Shown one piece after another: positions 45,685 through 53,311 of a DNA stretch of 64,000 bases. This DNA comes from Prochloron sp965198675 (lineage in GTDB: Bacteria; Cyanobacteriota; Cyanobacteriia; Cyanobacteriales; Prochloraceae). The stretch spans positions 1,302,001 to 1,366,000 of the forward strand of contig OZ240666.1 of the NCBI GenBank assembly GCA_965198675.1, written 5' to 3'. A program made the position numbers and the translations under genes. How positions within the stretch are numbered: position 1 is the stretch's first letter; each line of letters opens with the position of its first letter. A model generated the notes under the pieces. That model was not told the DNA's origin. It saw only the letters and a list, made by a program, of their open reading frames with translations, and made no database searches.

Positions 45685-47079
45685 CTAAAAACATTTCTTT
45701 TCCTGTTTACTCATCTTATCCTGCACAGCAATAGGAACCCCCAACACTGCCCTGCCGTACAACCGGGCAAACTCCCGACTAAAATGAGCTGCAACCGTTG
45801 GATTTTCAATCACTAACAGGGTCTCGTCGTTGTTATAATTTGCAGACGCTGACCAATTATGAGAACCTGTAATGACTATTTTATCATCTATGACGGCAAA
45901 TTTATGATGCAATTTATCTCCTTTGGGTAACCTCGACACTCCCACGGTATTAATCGGCACCTCCCAGGGATGATTATCTGCTTCATACTTGCATTTGTTT
46001 CTCAAAGCAACCCCTAACATATCCAACCCTTCACTATAATAGCGATAAGCAAAAATTTTGTCAATTAATGCTCTCACCTTGACTCCCCTGTGGTGACGGG
46101 TTTGGAGAATATTCCCTAATTTTTGGTCGCTGAAGACAAATAAAGCCATGTCCACGGACTTATCAGCTTCCTTTAAGATACTACCAATCAAACCATTCCC
46201 TGTCAACTCCCAATCAGTTTTCGCAGAAGTGGGGGCAAAATTTACCGTGACTCTACTATCTCCAACAATAACTTGCTGGGGTTGGCGCAAAGGTTTATTT
46301 TTACCAAATTTACTATCCAGTTTCCCCCCAGGACCGTCTCCCCACATGAGATTAAATTCCGACCCAAACAATTTTGCTAATGACCGGCTTTTAATTTGCA
46401 CCAGATTATTAGCATTTCCCCGACTTTCCGGATTCTTAAAATCCCCATGAATACCACTAGTGGTAAAATTTACCGAACCAGTCAGCAGAATTTCCTTATC
46501 AATAATGACGAATTTGTGATGCATTAAATCACTACCTTTGGAACCATCAGCAGTATCGTCTATTATGGATATTCCTGCATTGCGTAAGATAAGGAGAGCG
46601 TCTCCTTTGTTTATTTCATCAGTACTGAGTTTTCCATCTTGATTTGTATCTACTAGGGCGATAAATTCATTATAACGCAGGCGAGCTGTTTTGTTTAGTT
46701 TATCAATTTCTTGCTCTTTGAAGGTGCTATAAGGGCGACTGTAACTATTTTCTAAGATTACCCTCACCTTAACGCCTGCTCTATGTTGCTCAGCTAGTGC
46801 CAGGGCAATTTTGGGCAAGCGTAACTCCTGGACTGCTATATCTATGGTATAACGGGCGGAGTTAATTGCTGTCACAATTATCTCTTCTAAATCGTCCCCT
46901 GGACGCTCTGTCTTACGATAGGGTTCAATATATTTTGCACCTTGGCTCAAATTGTGATTAAAATAGACTTGCACATTAGCGCTCTGTGGTAAAGGTGGGG
47001 GAAGTTTTTCTGGCTGCGGTAGGTTGTGACAACCAGTTAGGAAGATTAAAGTAATCGTAACATAGTGGTATAGTTTCAT
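45685..47079 (-). CDS. Phospholipase D-family lipoprotein with an inserted EF-hand
   Basis: 464 residues from the ATG at 47079 (MKLYHYVTITLIFLTGCHNL). LTGC is a lipobox, so the mature protein would be lipid-anchored at Cys16. Two HKD motifs mark the phospholipase D/nuclease superfamily: HHKFVIIDKEILLTGSVNFT and HHKFAVIDDKIVITGSHNWS. Between the strands of the first half lies a canonical EF-hand loop, DTNQDGKLSTDEI, so Ca2+ may control the enzyme. Members with this architecture include nucleases such as Nuc and phosphodiesterases; the substrate is not clear. The C-terminus is basic. It is followed on the same strand by nothing close, and R7 repeats lie upstream (47090-47150). Confidence 0.88.
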   Translation of the reverse strand: MKLYHYVTITLIFLTGCHNLPQPEKLPPPLPQSANVQVYFNHNLSQGAKYIEPYRKTERPGDDLEEIIVTAINSARYTIDIAVQELRLPKIALALAEQHRAGVKVRVILENSYSRPYSTFKEQEIDKLNKTARLRYNEFIALVDTNQDGKLSTDEINKGDALLILRNAGISIIDDTADGSKGSDLMHHKFVIIDKEILLTGSVNFTTSGIHGDFKNPESRGNANNLVQIKSRSLAKLFGSEFNLMWGDGPGGKLDSKFGKNKPLRQPQQVIVGDSRVTVNFAPTSAKTDWELTGNGLIGSILKEADKSVDMALFVFSDQKLGNILQTRHHRGVKVRALIDKIFAYRYYSEGLDMLGVALRNKCKYEADNHPWEVPINTVGVSRLPKGDKLHHKFAVIDDKIVITGSHNWSASANYNNDETLLVIENPTVAAHFSREFARLYGRAVLGVPIAVQDKMSKQEKKCF

Positions 47080-47179
47080 GGGTTTAATAAGGGTTTCACG
47101 CCGAGGCGCAGAGTAGCCGCTCGAAAGACTCGCAGAGAGCCCAGAGAGTCCGAAATTCTCAAAAAAGAGCGATCGCCCT

Positions 47180-47419
47180 TTAAGGATTAACTGAAAACAC
47201 AAAACTTCCCACAGCCACTAAAAATCCTCCCACTGCTGTAATGAGAATTCCAATCAATGTCAAAATTTGTGCTTGCTGTGAACGTTTGATATCTTTGATA
47301 TCTTCTGTCGCTCCTTCAAGTTTAGTTTCTACCTTGGTTAACCTCAAATTGATATTTGTGATATTTTTCTGTATCTGTCCTAAGATTTCTTTCAGATCTG
47401 ATTCTATTTGAATAGTCAT
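47180..47419 (-). CDS. Small coiled-coil membrane protein, copy 2
   Basis: 79 residues from MTIQIESDLKEILGQIQ, the start shared with the copy at 35669. The coil is shorter by seven residues; the KVETKLEGATEDIKDIKRSQ segment and the membrane helix (TLIGILITAVGGFLVAVGSF) are nearly identical. The open frame extends upstream, but that part matches an R1 repeat half and is not coding. Function unknown. Confidence 0.75.
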   Translation of the reverse strand: MTIQIESDLKEILGQIQKNITNINLRLTKVETKLEGATEDIKDIKRSQQAQILTLIGILITAVGGFLVAVGSFVFSVNP

Positions 47420-47561
47420 TTGATATTCTCCGTGAGGTTGGGTTTCGCCCAGGGGAAGGGCGCAAAGTAACTGTAGGTTGGGTTGAGGTACTATTTTAAT
47501 TGTTATCAAGCACTTGACAACTTCCCCCAGAATCTACTATATTTATTATATACCGTTTTGC

Positions 47562-47690
47562 GTCAGCACCCTGCGAAGTCAGCGACGATGCGGTCGAGCC
47601 TCGAAGCGATAGGTAGCTGACCAGCCCCCTACCTCGGACTACGTTATCGGCAAGAGTTTAAAGACCTACCCGCCGCCGGAGGCAGGGCTG
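47562..47690 (+). ncRNA. Partial HEARO / IscB omega-RNA-like sequence, locus 2
   Basis: It carries the 5' blocks of the HEARO-like RNA on the plus strand: GTCAGCACCCTGCGAAGTC, TAGGTAGCTGACCAGCC, CGGACTACGTTATCGGCAAG and AGTTTAAAGACCTACCC. The 3' blocks found in the other loci (TTAAACAGTTTTAC, AAGACAGTG) are missing, so it is truncated after about 130 nt. No iscB is adjacent. Confidence 0.65.
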
Positions 47691-47699
47691 TTTCATTCT

Positions 47700-48270
47700 C
47701 AAGTCTCCTTGAGTAAATTGCCCTCTGTTCGTGAAAATTGTGCAATTATTCCCAAATATGTTTGACAATTATCCCTGTTATCCTTGTGCAGTGCCCTATC
47801 AGCCTTATCAGTCAAGTGATACAGTATAAAGATTCTAGAGATATGGAAAAGATACCGCTCCAGCTGGATATATAAGGCCAAAAAATGACTCAATCAGTGA
47901 TCTTGTACCATGACAGTTGACCGTATGATGGGGTGATGGGGTGATGGGGTGATGCGGAAGGGCGATCGCTAGGGCTAGCTCTAGAGCTGTCTCGCTCTTC
48001 AAGTGCTGGCCACTGTGCTAAAGATACTGCGGTCAAGGAAATGCTCTCAAAAGGGTAGAGTGGGATATGTTCGCGCTTAGTTACTACACAAAGAGCTTTT
48101 TCCCAGTATAGTAACACTTTCGAGCCAGGGAATGGGGAGATTATAGCGCGGCGCGCGGGTGTAGGGTTAAGATTTGCCTTGTACAACAAGGCTTTTAGGA
48201 GTTGTTCGTCATCTACATTATGTCGCAATCGCCCTAATATTGCTATAGTATAAAGTAGTTATTCAATTCT
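47700..48270. other. 571-bp stretch without a recognisable gene
   Basis: It contains a CCTTGTCATGG-like motif, a CTTGTACCATGACAGT motif of the short-repeat family, three tandem GGGGTGATG units (about 47931-47957) and a HIP1 site. A minus-strand frame of 112 codons (47890-48228) includes the tandem repeat and has no similarity I recognise, so I do not call it a gene. Confidence 0.4.
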
Positions 48271-48273
48271 ATG

Positions 48274-48482
48274 CTAACCAATGGAAAAATCAGTAAATTT
48301 ACGGATATTAGGTTCGTGAAAGGCCAGAACGATATCCTCCTTGAGAACTCCCATTTTCATTAATTCATCGCTGTTGAAAAAAGGTTGTCTGAGCATTTAC
48401 GCTCACTGCAAGATCTAAAATTCGCTCTGGTTCGGATTCTGCTAAAGCACAACGATAATTAATAAACTGTGCAACATTTAAC
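48274..48482 (-). pseudogene. Fused 3' remnants of xisH and xisI
   Basis: On the minus strand the first part reads AQFINYRCALAESEPERIL and then AVSVNAQTTFF, the C-terminal half of XisH. A change of frame then gives SDELMKMGVLKEDIVLAFHE and PNIRKFTDFSIG-stop, the C-terminus of XisI. In intact loci xisH is directly followed by xisI, and both are named after fdxN-element excision controlling factors. Here the middle of xisH, its end and the start of xisI are lost. The matching xisH N-terminus lies 3-4 kb away at 51563-52642, with mobile elements in between. Confidence 0.75.
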
Positions 48483-48492
48483 CTGCTCAAAT

Positions 48493-49690
48493 TTATACAT
48501 TGTTGGACAAATCTGAGATAAGTATAGCATCACCAGAAATGGTGAAGGCAGTTGCCTGCAAAGCTCGCAACATAATATTGCGAGCGCCATTAGCATCCCG
48601 ATCAGCAGTATAGCCACACTGGGAGCAACGGAAAGTTTTAGCCCCGCCCAAATGCTGATGAATATGCCCGCAGTTAGGGCAAGTTTTAGATGTATAGGAT
48701 TCGTTGCAACGAACCACTAACACCCCCACCCGGTCTGCCATCTGCCTGCTCAGGTGCGGCTGCACCTGAGCAGGAGTTCTGAGCAAACTTGTAATGAGAC
48801 CAACTCAGCATATTTCGAGCTGCTTTGGAATTGAGCTTACGCTTAGACTTCAGAATCATTTCCAAAGTAGAAAAGGTTGGTAGGAATATAACCTTGTAAT
48901 GTCGTACCAAGAAGGAAGCAGCTTTGTTGTGTAAATCCTTGACGATATCTTGCAACCTTCCTCTCATGCGGGAAGCAGCCTGCCGCATCTTGTACCGCTG
49001 ACGTTTGATTTTGCACTTGCTGATCCTACTCATTAATTGGTCAAGATGCGTACAGAATCGATTGATTCTCCCGATGTCTTTCTTGCCAATTTCCAAGATA
49101 TTTTTCCCGTCATAACCCGTCAAGAATGTGCGATTGCCAGGGTCGAGAGCAATGACTCTACTATTTCCAGAATTGGTTTCTTCTCTGTACTCAGGGAAAC
49201 AGGCATACCATTTCCTTCGCTGGTAGACCAACTGGGTCCCGTAGATGCATTCTTGAGGCCATTTTTGATTTGTAGAGCTAACACATCGTATGCCTTTCCC
49301 TTTCGTTAACTTTGGGTACCAGGTTCCACGCCGGAAATTTCCTACTTTGAACTTGATTGCCTGTGAAGTTGCACGACAGGATTTGAATCGGGCAAACCCT
49401 TGATTAACTTTGACTTGCTTACTTGTAATTGATGCCCCGGTAGCTCTTTTACCCAGTCGGGACGGTCTGCTTCTCTAACAATCTTACTTAAAGTATACGC
49501 AGTAACCTGCTCTTTTTTTAGGTAGGCAATTGACCAATTATAAATCCAGCGATAAGCCGCCAGCCATTGTTTCCAAATTCTATGCAATTCTTTACACGGA
49601 TACACCCGTATCTTTTGAATGGCATTTGGGGTCTGCTTTTTGGTTTGATTCCTAGGATTTTTCTTGTAACGTTTTCTGCACTTGTTTTGT
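48493..49690 (-). pseudogene. tnpB: RNA-guided endonuclease TnpB of the IS607-type element, frameshifted
   Basis: The parts in order: IQKIRVYPCKELHRIWKQWL and SIAYLKKEQVTAYTLSKIVR, a frameshift near 49430-49445 after PGHQLQVSK, then VKVNQGFARFKSCR, KWYACFPEYREE and VIALDPGNRTFLTGYDG with the first RuvC Asp. Next come MLSWSHYKFAQN and, after a palindromic P repeat at 48745-48774 that shifts the frame again, QMADRVGVLVVRCNESYTSK, CPNCGHIHQHLGGAKTFRCS, QCGYTADRDANGARNIML with the zinc ribbon and last RuvC Asp. So at least two lesions separate three otherwise well-kept segments. Removing 28 or 31 bases around the palindrome restores that junction. The start codon overlaps the end of the resolvase gene and is uncertain. 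Confidence 0.8.
48745..48774 (-). repeat. 30-bp palindromic mini-repeat (P family) in tnpB of the IS607-type element
   Basis: Perfect 13-bp arms CCTGCTCAGGTGC / GCACCTGAGCAGG around a 4-base loop. It is the cleanest of the three P copies and disrupts the tnpB frame between the RuvC halves. Confidence 0.88.
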
Positions 49691-50254
49691 ATATTTTCTA
49701 AGTCCGTATAACCGTGCAGAGAAACAATGGAGGATGGACAGGATATCTTCAACGAGTTCTTGCTCTGGAGAGAGGTTGCGCTCATTGAGAACCACGAGTT
49801 TGCATCCTGACGTTTGGCATATCCACTCAACAAGTGGGAATCCGAACCCACCCCTCTTCTCCCCTCCCGGGAGGGGATGGGGGTGGGTGGGATAGGCACA
49901 GACAAGGCATCCGACATCGCCTTTGTAAATTGATTCCAGAATAGAGAGGAATTTACGCCGTTTAAAATTGAGTCCTGATCCAATTTCTTTAACCAGTTCC
50001 CCTTTTGAGTATGCTTTGAGTAAAAACTCAGCTTGTCTCGCGAGGTCGTCTTTTTGGGAATAGGTAGAGACTCTTGCATACAGCACAGTGGGCTTATCCT
50101 CCTTGCTATACTGTTCGATGCAGTACCTTCTTTGCTCGCCTGGGGTTCTAATAGCTCTGATTTTTCCGTCTGCTTCCCACCGTCTAAGGGTTTCGAGGCA
50201 GACATCGAGTTGTTTTGCAGCTTTTCTGGGAGCAACATATTTCCCTTTGTTCAT
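49652..50254 (-). CDS. tnpA: IS607-type serine recombinase with a palindrome in place of a conserved motif
   Basis: 200 residues. The N-terminal MerR-type helix-turn-helix (YVAPRKAAKQLDVCLETLRR, WEADGKIRAIRTPGEQRRY) is followed by a resolvase domain with TVLYARVSTYSQKDDLARQ, where ARVS has the catalytic Ser. Family members next show AHKDRLxRFGFxxxEW. Here the sequence is CAY, then PTHPHPLPGGEKRG encoded by an R9 palindrome (49846-49891), then GFGFPLVEWICQ. The insertion is in frame, so the protein stays full length but lacks the KDRLxR residues important for catalysis and is probably inactive. The end, KYTKQVQKTLQEKS, overlaps the tnpB start. Confidence 0.85.
   Translation of the reverse strand: MNKGKYVAPRKAAKQLDVCLETLRRWEADGKIRAIRTPGEQRRYCIEQYSKEDKPTVLYARVSTYSQKDDLARQAEFLLKAYSKGELVKEIGSGLNFKRRKFLSILESIYKGDVGCLVCAYPTHPHPLPGGEKRGGFGFPLVEWICQTSGCKLVVLNERNLSPEQELVEDILSILHCFSARLYGLRKYTKQVQKTLQEKS
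49846..49891 (-). repeat. R9 palindrome inside the IS607 resolvase gene
   Basis: ACCCACCCCTCTTCTCCCCT followed, past a CCCGGG centre, by GAGGGGATGGGGGTGGGT. Related palindromes lie at 7534-7580 and 38030-38074, each inside another element. Confidence 0.75.
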
Positions 50255-50703
50255 CTGTGCCTTTGCTATTTCTTATATTGTAACACGGTTTTTCCATTTT
50301 TGTTAAGAGATATCCAGATTTTTGTGTACTAGCAACTACCTCTAGTTTCCATCGGGGGGCATTGACTGCTGCTGTATCAGCTAAAGGGCTCTTTACTTGA
50401 GACAAAATGCGCTTGAGAACCGATGGCTTGCCTGATAGAAACTGCTCTATCTCTTGGTTCCCCTTGGCTTGGTTACAACCATGGCAAGCAATGGCTAAGT
50501 TTGAAACCCTGTCAGAGCCTCCCTTCGATTTTGGCTTAATATGCTCAATCTCTAATCGGGTATCTTTCGCTCCGCAATAAGCACAAGTTCGATTCCATTT
50601 CTCCAGAAGGTACTCTCGTAATTCGTACCCCCACAAAGTGCCTTGCTGATACTCAGTACCCGAAATTTCAGGGTTTTGCATTTTTTGGGTATCAAACCGA
50701 ACC

Positions 50704-50825
50704 AAAAAACCCCCCCCTTAGTCCCCCGCAAGCAAAGCGCAAGCAAAGCGCAAGCAACCGCCCTTGGCGTCCCGCCCTTGGCGTCCAGGGGTGGGATGAC
50801 AAGGGGGGTAAGGGGGGATCCTCCG
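50704..50825 (-). repeat. R3 repeat with nested R4 units inside iscB
   Basis: Outer arms GGATCCCCCCTTACCCCCCT and its complement-like AAGGGGGGGTTTTTT; inside are two GGACGCCAAGGGCGG units and three GCTTGCGCTTT units of family R4. It separates the IscB segments PIAGIS and VRFDTQ and is out of frame. Confidence 0.75.
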
Positions 50826-51198
50826 CCTGAGAAATGCCAGCTATAGGACAGAATCGAATCAGTTTTTTAACCCAGGTCAATATGTTATGAACCCGTGACA
50901 TGAGGCTTGGGGATGACCAACCTTTTGGCTTTCTTCGGTTTAAGAATCTGGGCTGGCGATACCGAGTTTTCCGGTTCCGACGAGAACGTCTAAGCTGCCT
51001 CCTAGAGGTTAAAGCATCTCTGATTTGAAACCCCCTGTGAGTCAGTTCAGCCGCCCAAACAACCCGATGATTTTGGATTATCGCCAAACCTGTTGTTTTG
51101 GCGCCTGGATCTATCTTTAGTTGGTGGGAGTGAGTTACACAATTTTCTACCTCCAAATCTTGCACCTTCGGATAGTAAATGGATACTTTCTGAGAACC

Positions 51199-51228
51199 CT
51201 TGCTCCTGTGCTGCCGCACCTGAGCAGG
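51199..51228 (-). repeat. 30-bp palindromic mini-repeat (P family) in iscB
   Basis: Same variant as the copy in the first tnpB (21087-21116), in the same orientation relative to the host gene: CCTGCTCAGGTGC, a 4-base loop, GCACAGGAGCAAG. It lies between ILLKEGRA and VLRKYPFT of IscB, and removing about 29 bases restores that junction. Confidence 0.85.
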
Positions 51229-51316
51229 CTCTTCCTTCCTTGAGCAATATTCTTGCCTTTGCTGGGTGGCATGGGTCTAACGGTTTTCTGTTTTTGTCCA
51301 AAACGAATACACGCAT

Positions 51317-51562
51317 AATCGAAATACTCCTATTGCTAGGGTTAAGTTCGCCTCACTCAATGTTTTAAGAGCTTGTTCGGCTTGCAACACTGTCTTACCC
51401 CTCGTAAAACTGTTTAATTGCAAGCGACAGGGCCATGAACTAGCGACGCATTCGTGGGTGTCGTGACTCAAAAAACGTAGCCGCTCGTTGCGACTTAGAC
51501 TGGTCTCGCAGCTTCATGCTCTGAGGCTCGAGAGCCACGGAGATTTAGCGCGGGGTGCTGAC
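51317..51562 (-). ncRNA. HEARO / IscB omega-RNA, locus 3 (with its iscB)
   Basis: It directly precedes the iscB ATG, the known place of the IscB guide RNA (HEARO class). Blocks in order on the minus strand: GTCAGCACCCCGCGCTAAA, GACCAGTCTAAGTCGCAACG, CGGCTACGTT, AATGCGTCGCTAGTTCATGG, AATTAAACAGTTTTACGAGG, TAAGACAGTGTTGC, CTAGCAATAGGAGTATTTCG. The 5' end abuts the coding sequence of xisH (KIAVEV), which marks the left end of the mobile unit. The guide part would come from sequence just outside the 5' end. Confidence 0.85.
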
Positions 51563-51628
51563 TTCAACAGCGATTTTTTGACTCTCTTTTTCAGCAGCAA
51601 TTATTTTTTCGGCTCCCAAGTCAATATA

Positions 51629-52530
51629 GAACCCATTTGAGATCTTTTTAAGTAGTGACTAGCCTTTTAAGCATCAGTCGGACAAAACATAGACTAATCT
51701 TGGTATTAGCCTGCTCAAGAGTCCTTTCAAAGTTTTTGACCAAACTCTTGCATCTTTCCATCCACGAATTAGTTCTTTCAATCACCCACCGCGCTTTTAC
51801 TGGCACAAAACCGGTTTTTCCTTCCTTTTTCTTTTGAGCTTTTGATGGTTTACGGGAGACCTTAAATCTAATCTTAGTCATAATCGCCGGATAAATTTTA
51901 TGTAATTCCTGTGTCAGTTTTTCTGGGTGATATCCATGGTCAAGCAAAATGGTAATCTTGGGGATGTTGACTGGTTTAGACTTGAAATAATCTATGTTTT
52001 TCGATAACATTTCAATCAAACCCACATCGTCAGATACCGATGCTTTGGTGCAATGACTAAAAAAAGGAAAGCCCAAAGTATCTACTGCTAGATGTCTTTT
52101 AATACCATTGGTAGACTTGTAAAAACAAAACCCTTTCGACTTTACACTGGCGTTACAGGTATTTTTTACCGCTTGGGAGTCAATGATGATTAGGGTTGTC
52201 CATTGCCCTTTTTTTTTAACTTGCTGACGGACTCTACTATGCAAGATATCTCTGATTGCTTCGATTACCCCAAGCGATCGCCACTGTTTGTAGTACCAAA
52301 ATACTGTGGAATAGGGGGGCAAGTCTTTGGGTAAGTCACACCAATTACAACCATTCTTTAATTGGTACAAGATACCATCTAAAATCTGCCTTTTACTCCA
52401 TTTTGGTGGTCTTGTCTGTTTCTTTTTGGGCAACAGAGGTTCTATTATTTTCCACTCCCCGTCTGTCAAACTACTTGAGTACGGCATTTTTTCCCTATTT
52501 TACTCCACAACAGAGATCTCAAATGGGTTC
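51629..52530 (-). mobile_element. IS5-family insertion sequence, copy 3
   Basis: Same element as copies 1 and 2 with TATA flanks, inserted in xisH. The frame of xisH across the junction requires that TATA be counted once, which supports a 4-bp target duplication. Confidence 0.9.
51648..52487 (-). CDS. IS5-family transposase, copy 3
   Basis: 279 residues, intact DDE transposase (IIDSQAVKNT, ILLDHGYHPEK, RWVIERTNSWMERC). It differs from copy 1 by Ile for Leu in STNGIKRHL and Val for Ala near the C-terminal end (KRLVTT). Confidence 0.93.
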   Translation of the reverse strand: MPYSSSLTDGEWKIIEPLLPKKKQTRPPKWSKRQILDGILYQLKNGCNWCDLPKDLPPYSTVFWYYKQWRSLGVIEAIRDILHSRVRQQVKKKGQWTTLIIIDSQAVKNTCNASVKSKGFCFYKSTNGIKRHLAVDTLGFPFFSHCTKASVSDDVGLIEMLSKNIDYFKSKPVNIPKITILLDHGYHPEKLTQELHKIYPAIMTKIRFKVSRKPSKAQKKKEGKTGFVPVKARWVIERTNSWMERCKSLVKNFERTLEQANTKISLCFVRLMLKRLVTT

Positions 52531-52691
52531 TATATATCTGCATCAGTTCAATACGCAGGTAGAGGGGGTCGTGAGTAATCGTCCAGCCATCTTTTTCCAG
52601 AGCAGTTTTAACGTTATCGTGAAAAGTGTCTTTTGCTACCATATTATCCTGTCCTACTCTCTGGATCTCTGTGCCTCTGGGTGAAACAAAA

Positions 52692-53195
52692 CTATTTCTT
52701 ATCTGAGATCGCCCGGGTGCAAGACCAGTTACTGGGCAGAGCAGAGGGCCATCCCATACGCAAAGCTTCCGGACAGATAGTCATCACTGTTAGCTGACAG
52801 TCAATGAGCTGAAATCCCTCCTTTTCCGTTTGTTTCAGACTTTGCTTTAAAATGGAGTCATTATTAAATTCAATGGTCTTATTGCACTGAACGCAGACGA
52901 TATGATGGTGATGGTGGGGATAGGGCTGATTTAGTTCGTAATGCTTGTGACCTTCTGCTAACTCTAGTTCCCGCAGAATACCCATGCGAGACATGAGTTT
53001 CACACAGCGATAGATAGTAGAAAGACTGATACCTTCTCCCTGTCCTTCAAGCAGATCGTGCAGTTCTTCAGCGCTGAGATGGTTGCCTCGGGGCAGATTT
53101 TGAAAGAGATGGAGAATCTTCTCTCGCTGGGGTGTCATGCGCCAACCTCTCGCATTAAGTTCAGCTTTTAGGGAACTGGCTGTATAATTGGGCAT
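52692..53195 (-). CDS. Fur-family transcriptional regulator
   Basis: 167 residues from the ATG at 53195 (MPNYTASSLKAELNARGWRM). A winged-helix DNA-binding half (TPQREKILHLFQNLPRGNHL, ISLSTIYRCVKLMSRMGILR) is followed by the metal-binding half with LAEGHKHYELNQPYPHHHHH and IVCVQCNKTIEFNNDSI. The CVQC pair matches the structural zinc site, but the second pair is CPEA and lacks its last Cys. The family includes Fur (iron), Zur (zinc) and PerR (peroxide); the sequence is closest in look to cyanobacterial Fur/PerR-like proteins, and I do not choose between them. It lies just upstream of and divergent from the helicase gene, with 117 bp between the starts. Confidence 0.88.
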   Translation of the reverse strand: MPNYTASSLKAELNARGWRMTPQREKILHLFQNLPRGNHLSAEELHDLLEGQGEGISLSTIYRCVKLMSRMGILRELELAEGHKHYELNQPYPHHHHHIVCVQCNKTIEFNNDSILKQSLKQTEKEGFQLIDCQLTVMTICPEALRMGWPSALPSNWSCTRAISDKK

Positions 53196-53311
53196 ATGCA
53201 AAAGTCCTCTCAAAAAACCTTATTTATTGACAATGATAGTGCCCCTGGGCTTACATTTGCAATAAACTGAGCTTATTGAGAATCAATTGCAGGATGTTCC
53301 TGAACATCAAC

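Larger units (their letters stand above)
48485..50320 (-). mobile_element. IS607-type element (serine recombinase plus tnpB), inserted in iscB
   Basis: A serine-recombinase gene followed by a tnpB gene on the same strand is the IS607 arrangement. The left-hand host sequence is iscB (broken after APRWKLEVVAS near 50328); the other flank is the xisH remnant. Exact ends cannot be fixed because flanking host sequence was lost. Both genes are broken. Confidence 0.75.
50328..51316 (-). pseudogene. iscB: RNA-guided nuclease IscB, disrupted by two repeats and truncated by the IS607-type element
   Basis: From the ATG at 51316: MRVFVLDKNRKPLDPCHPAK then ARILLKEGRA is the N-terminal domain. A P-family palindrome (51199-51228) breaks the frame before VLRKYPFTIR, a 1-bp loss shifts it again, and then come HQLKIDPGAKTTGLAIIQ (RuvC-I Asp), the arginine-rich bridge RRQLRRSRRNRKTRYRQPRF, and PIAGIS. 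A 122-bp R3 repeat (50704-50825) follows. The HNH domain resumes: VRFDTQKMQNPEISGTEYQQ, TCAYCGAKDTRLEIEHIKPK, ACHGCNQAKGN. After APRWKLEVVAS the RuvC-III part is missing, replaced by the IS607-type element. IscB is the Cas9-related nuclease guided by the RNA encoded just upstream. Confidence 0.88.
51563..52642 (-). pseudogene. xisH: xisH, 5' part, interrupted by IS copy 3 and by the HEARO/iscB element
   Basis: The start at 52642 reads MVAKDTFHDNVKTALEKDGW and TITHDPLYLRIELMQIY, where the IS at 51629-52530 intervenes. It continues IDLGAEKIIAAEKESQKIAV and EV, then stops at the HEARO RNA start (51562). Removing the IS plus one TATA restores the frame exactly. XisH is a PD-(D/E)XK-fold protein that with XisI controls excision of the fdxN element in heterocyst-forming cyanobacteria; homologues are widespread in other cyanobacteria with unknown roles. 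Its C-terminal remnant is at 48274-48482. Confidence 0.85.

Noticed and set aside
47890..48228. 112-codon minus-strand frame
   Set aside because: It runs through a short tandem repeat and has no recognisable family or ribosome binding site; too weak to call.
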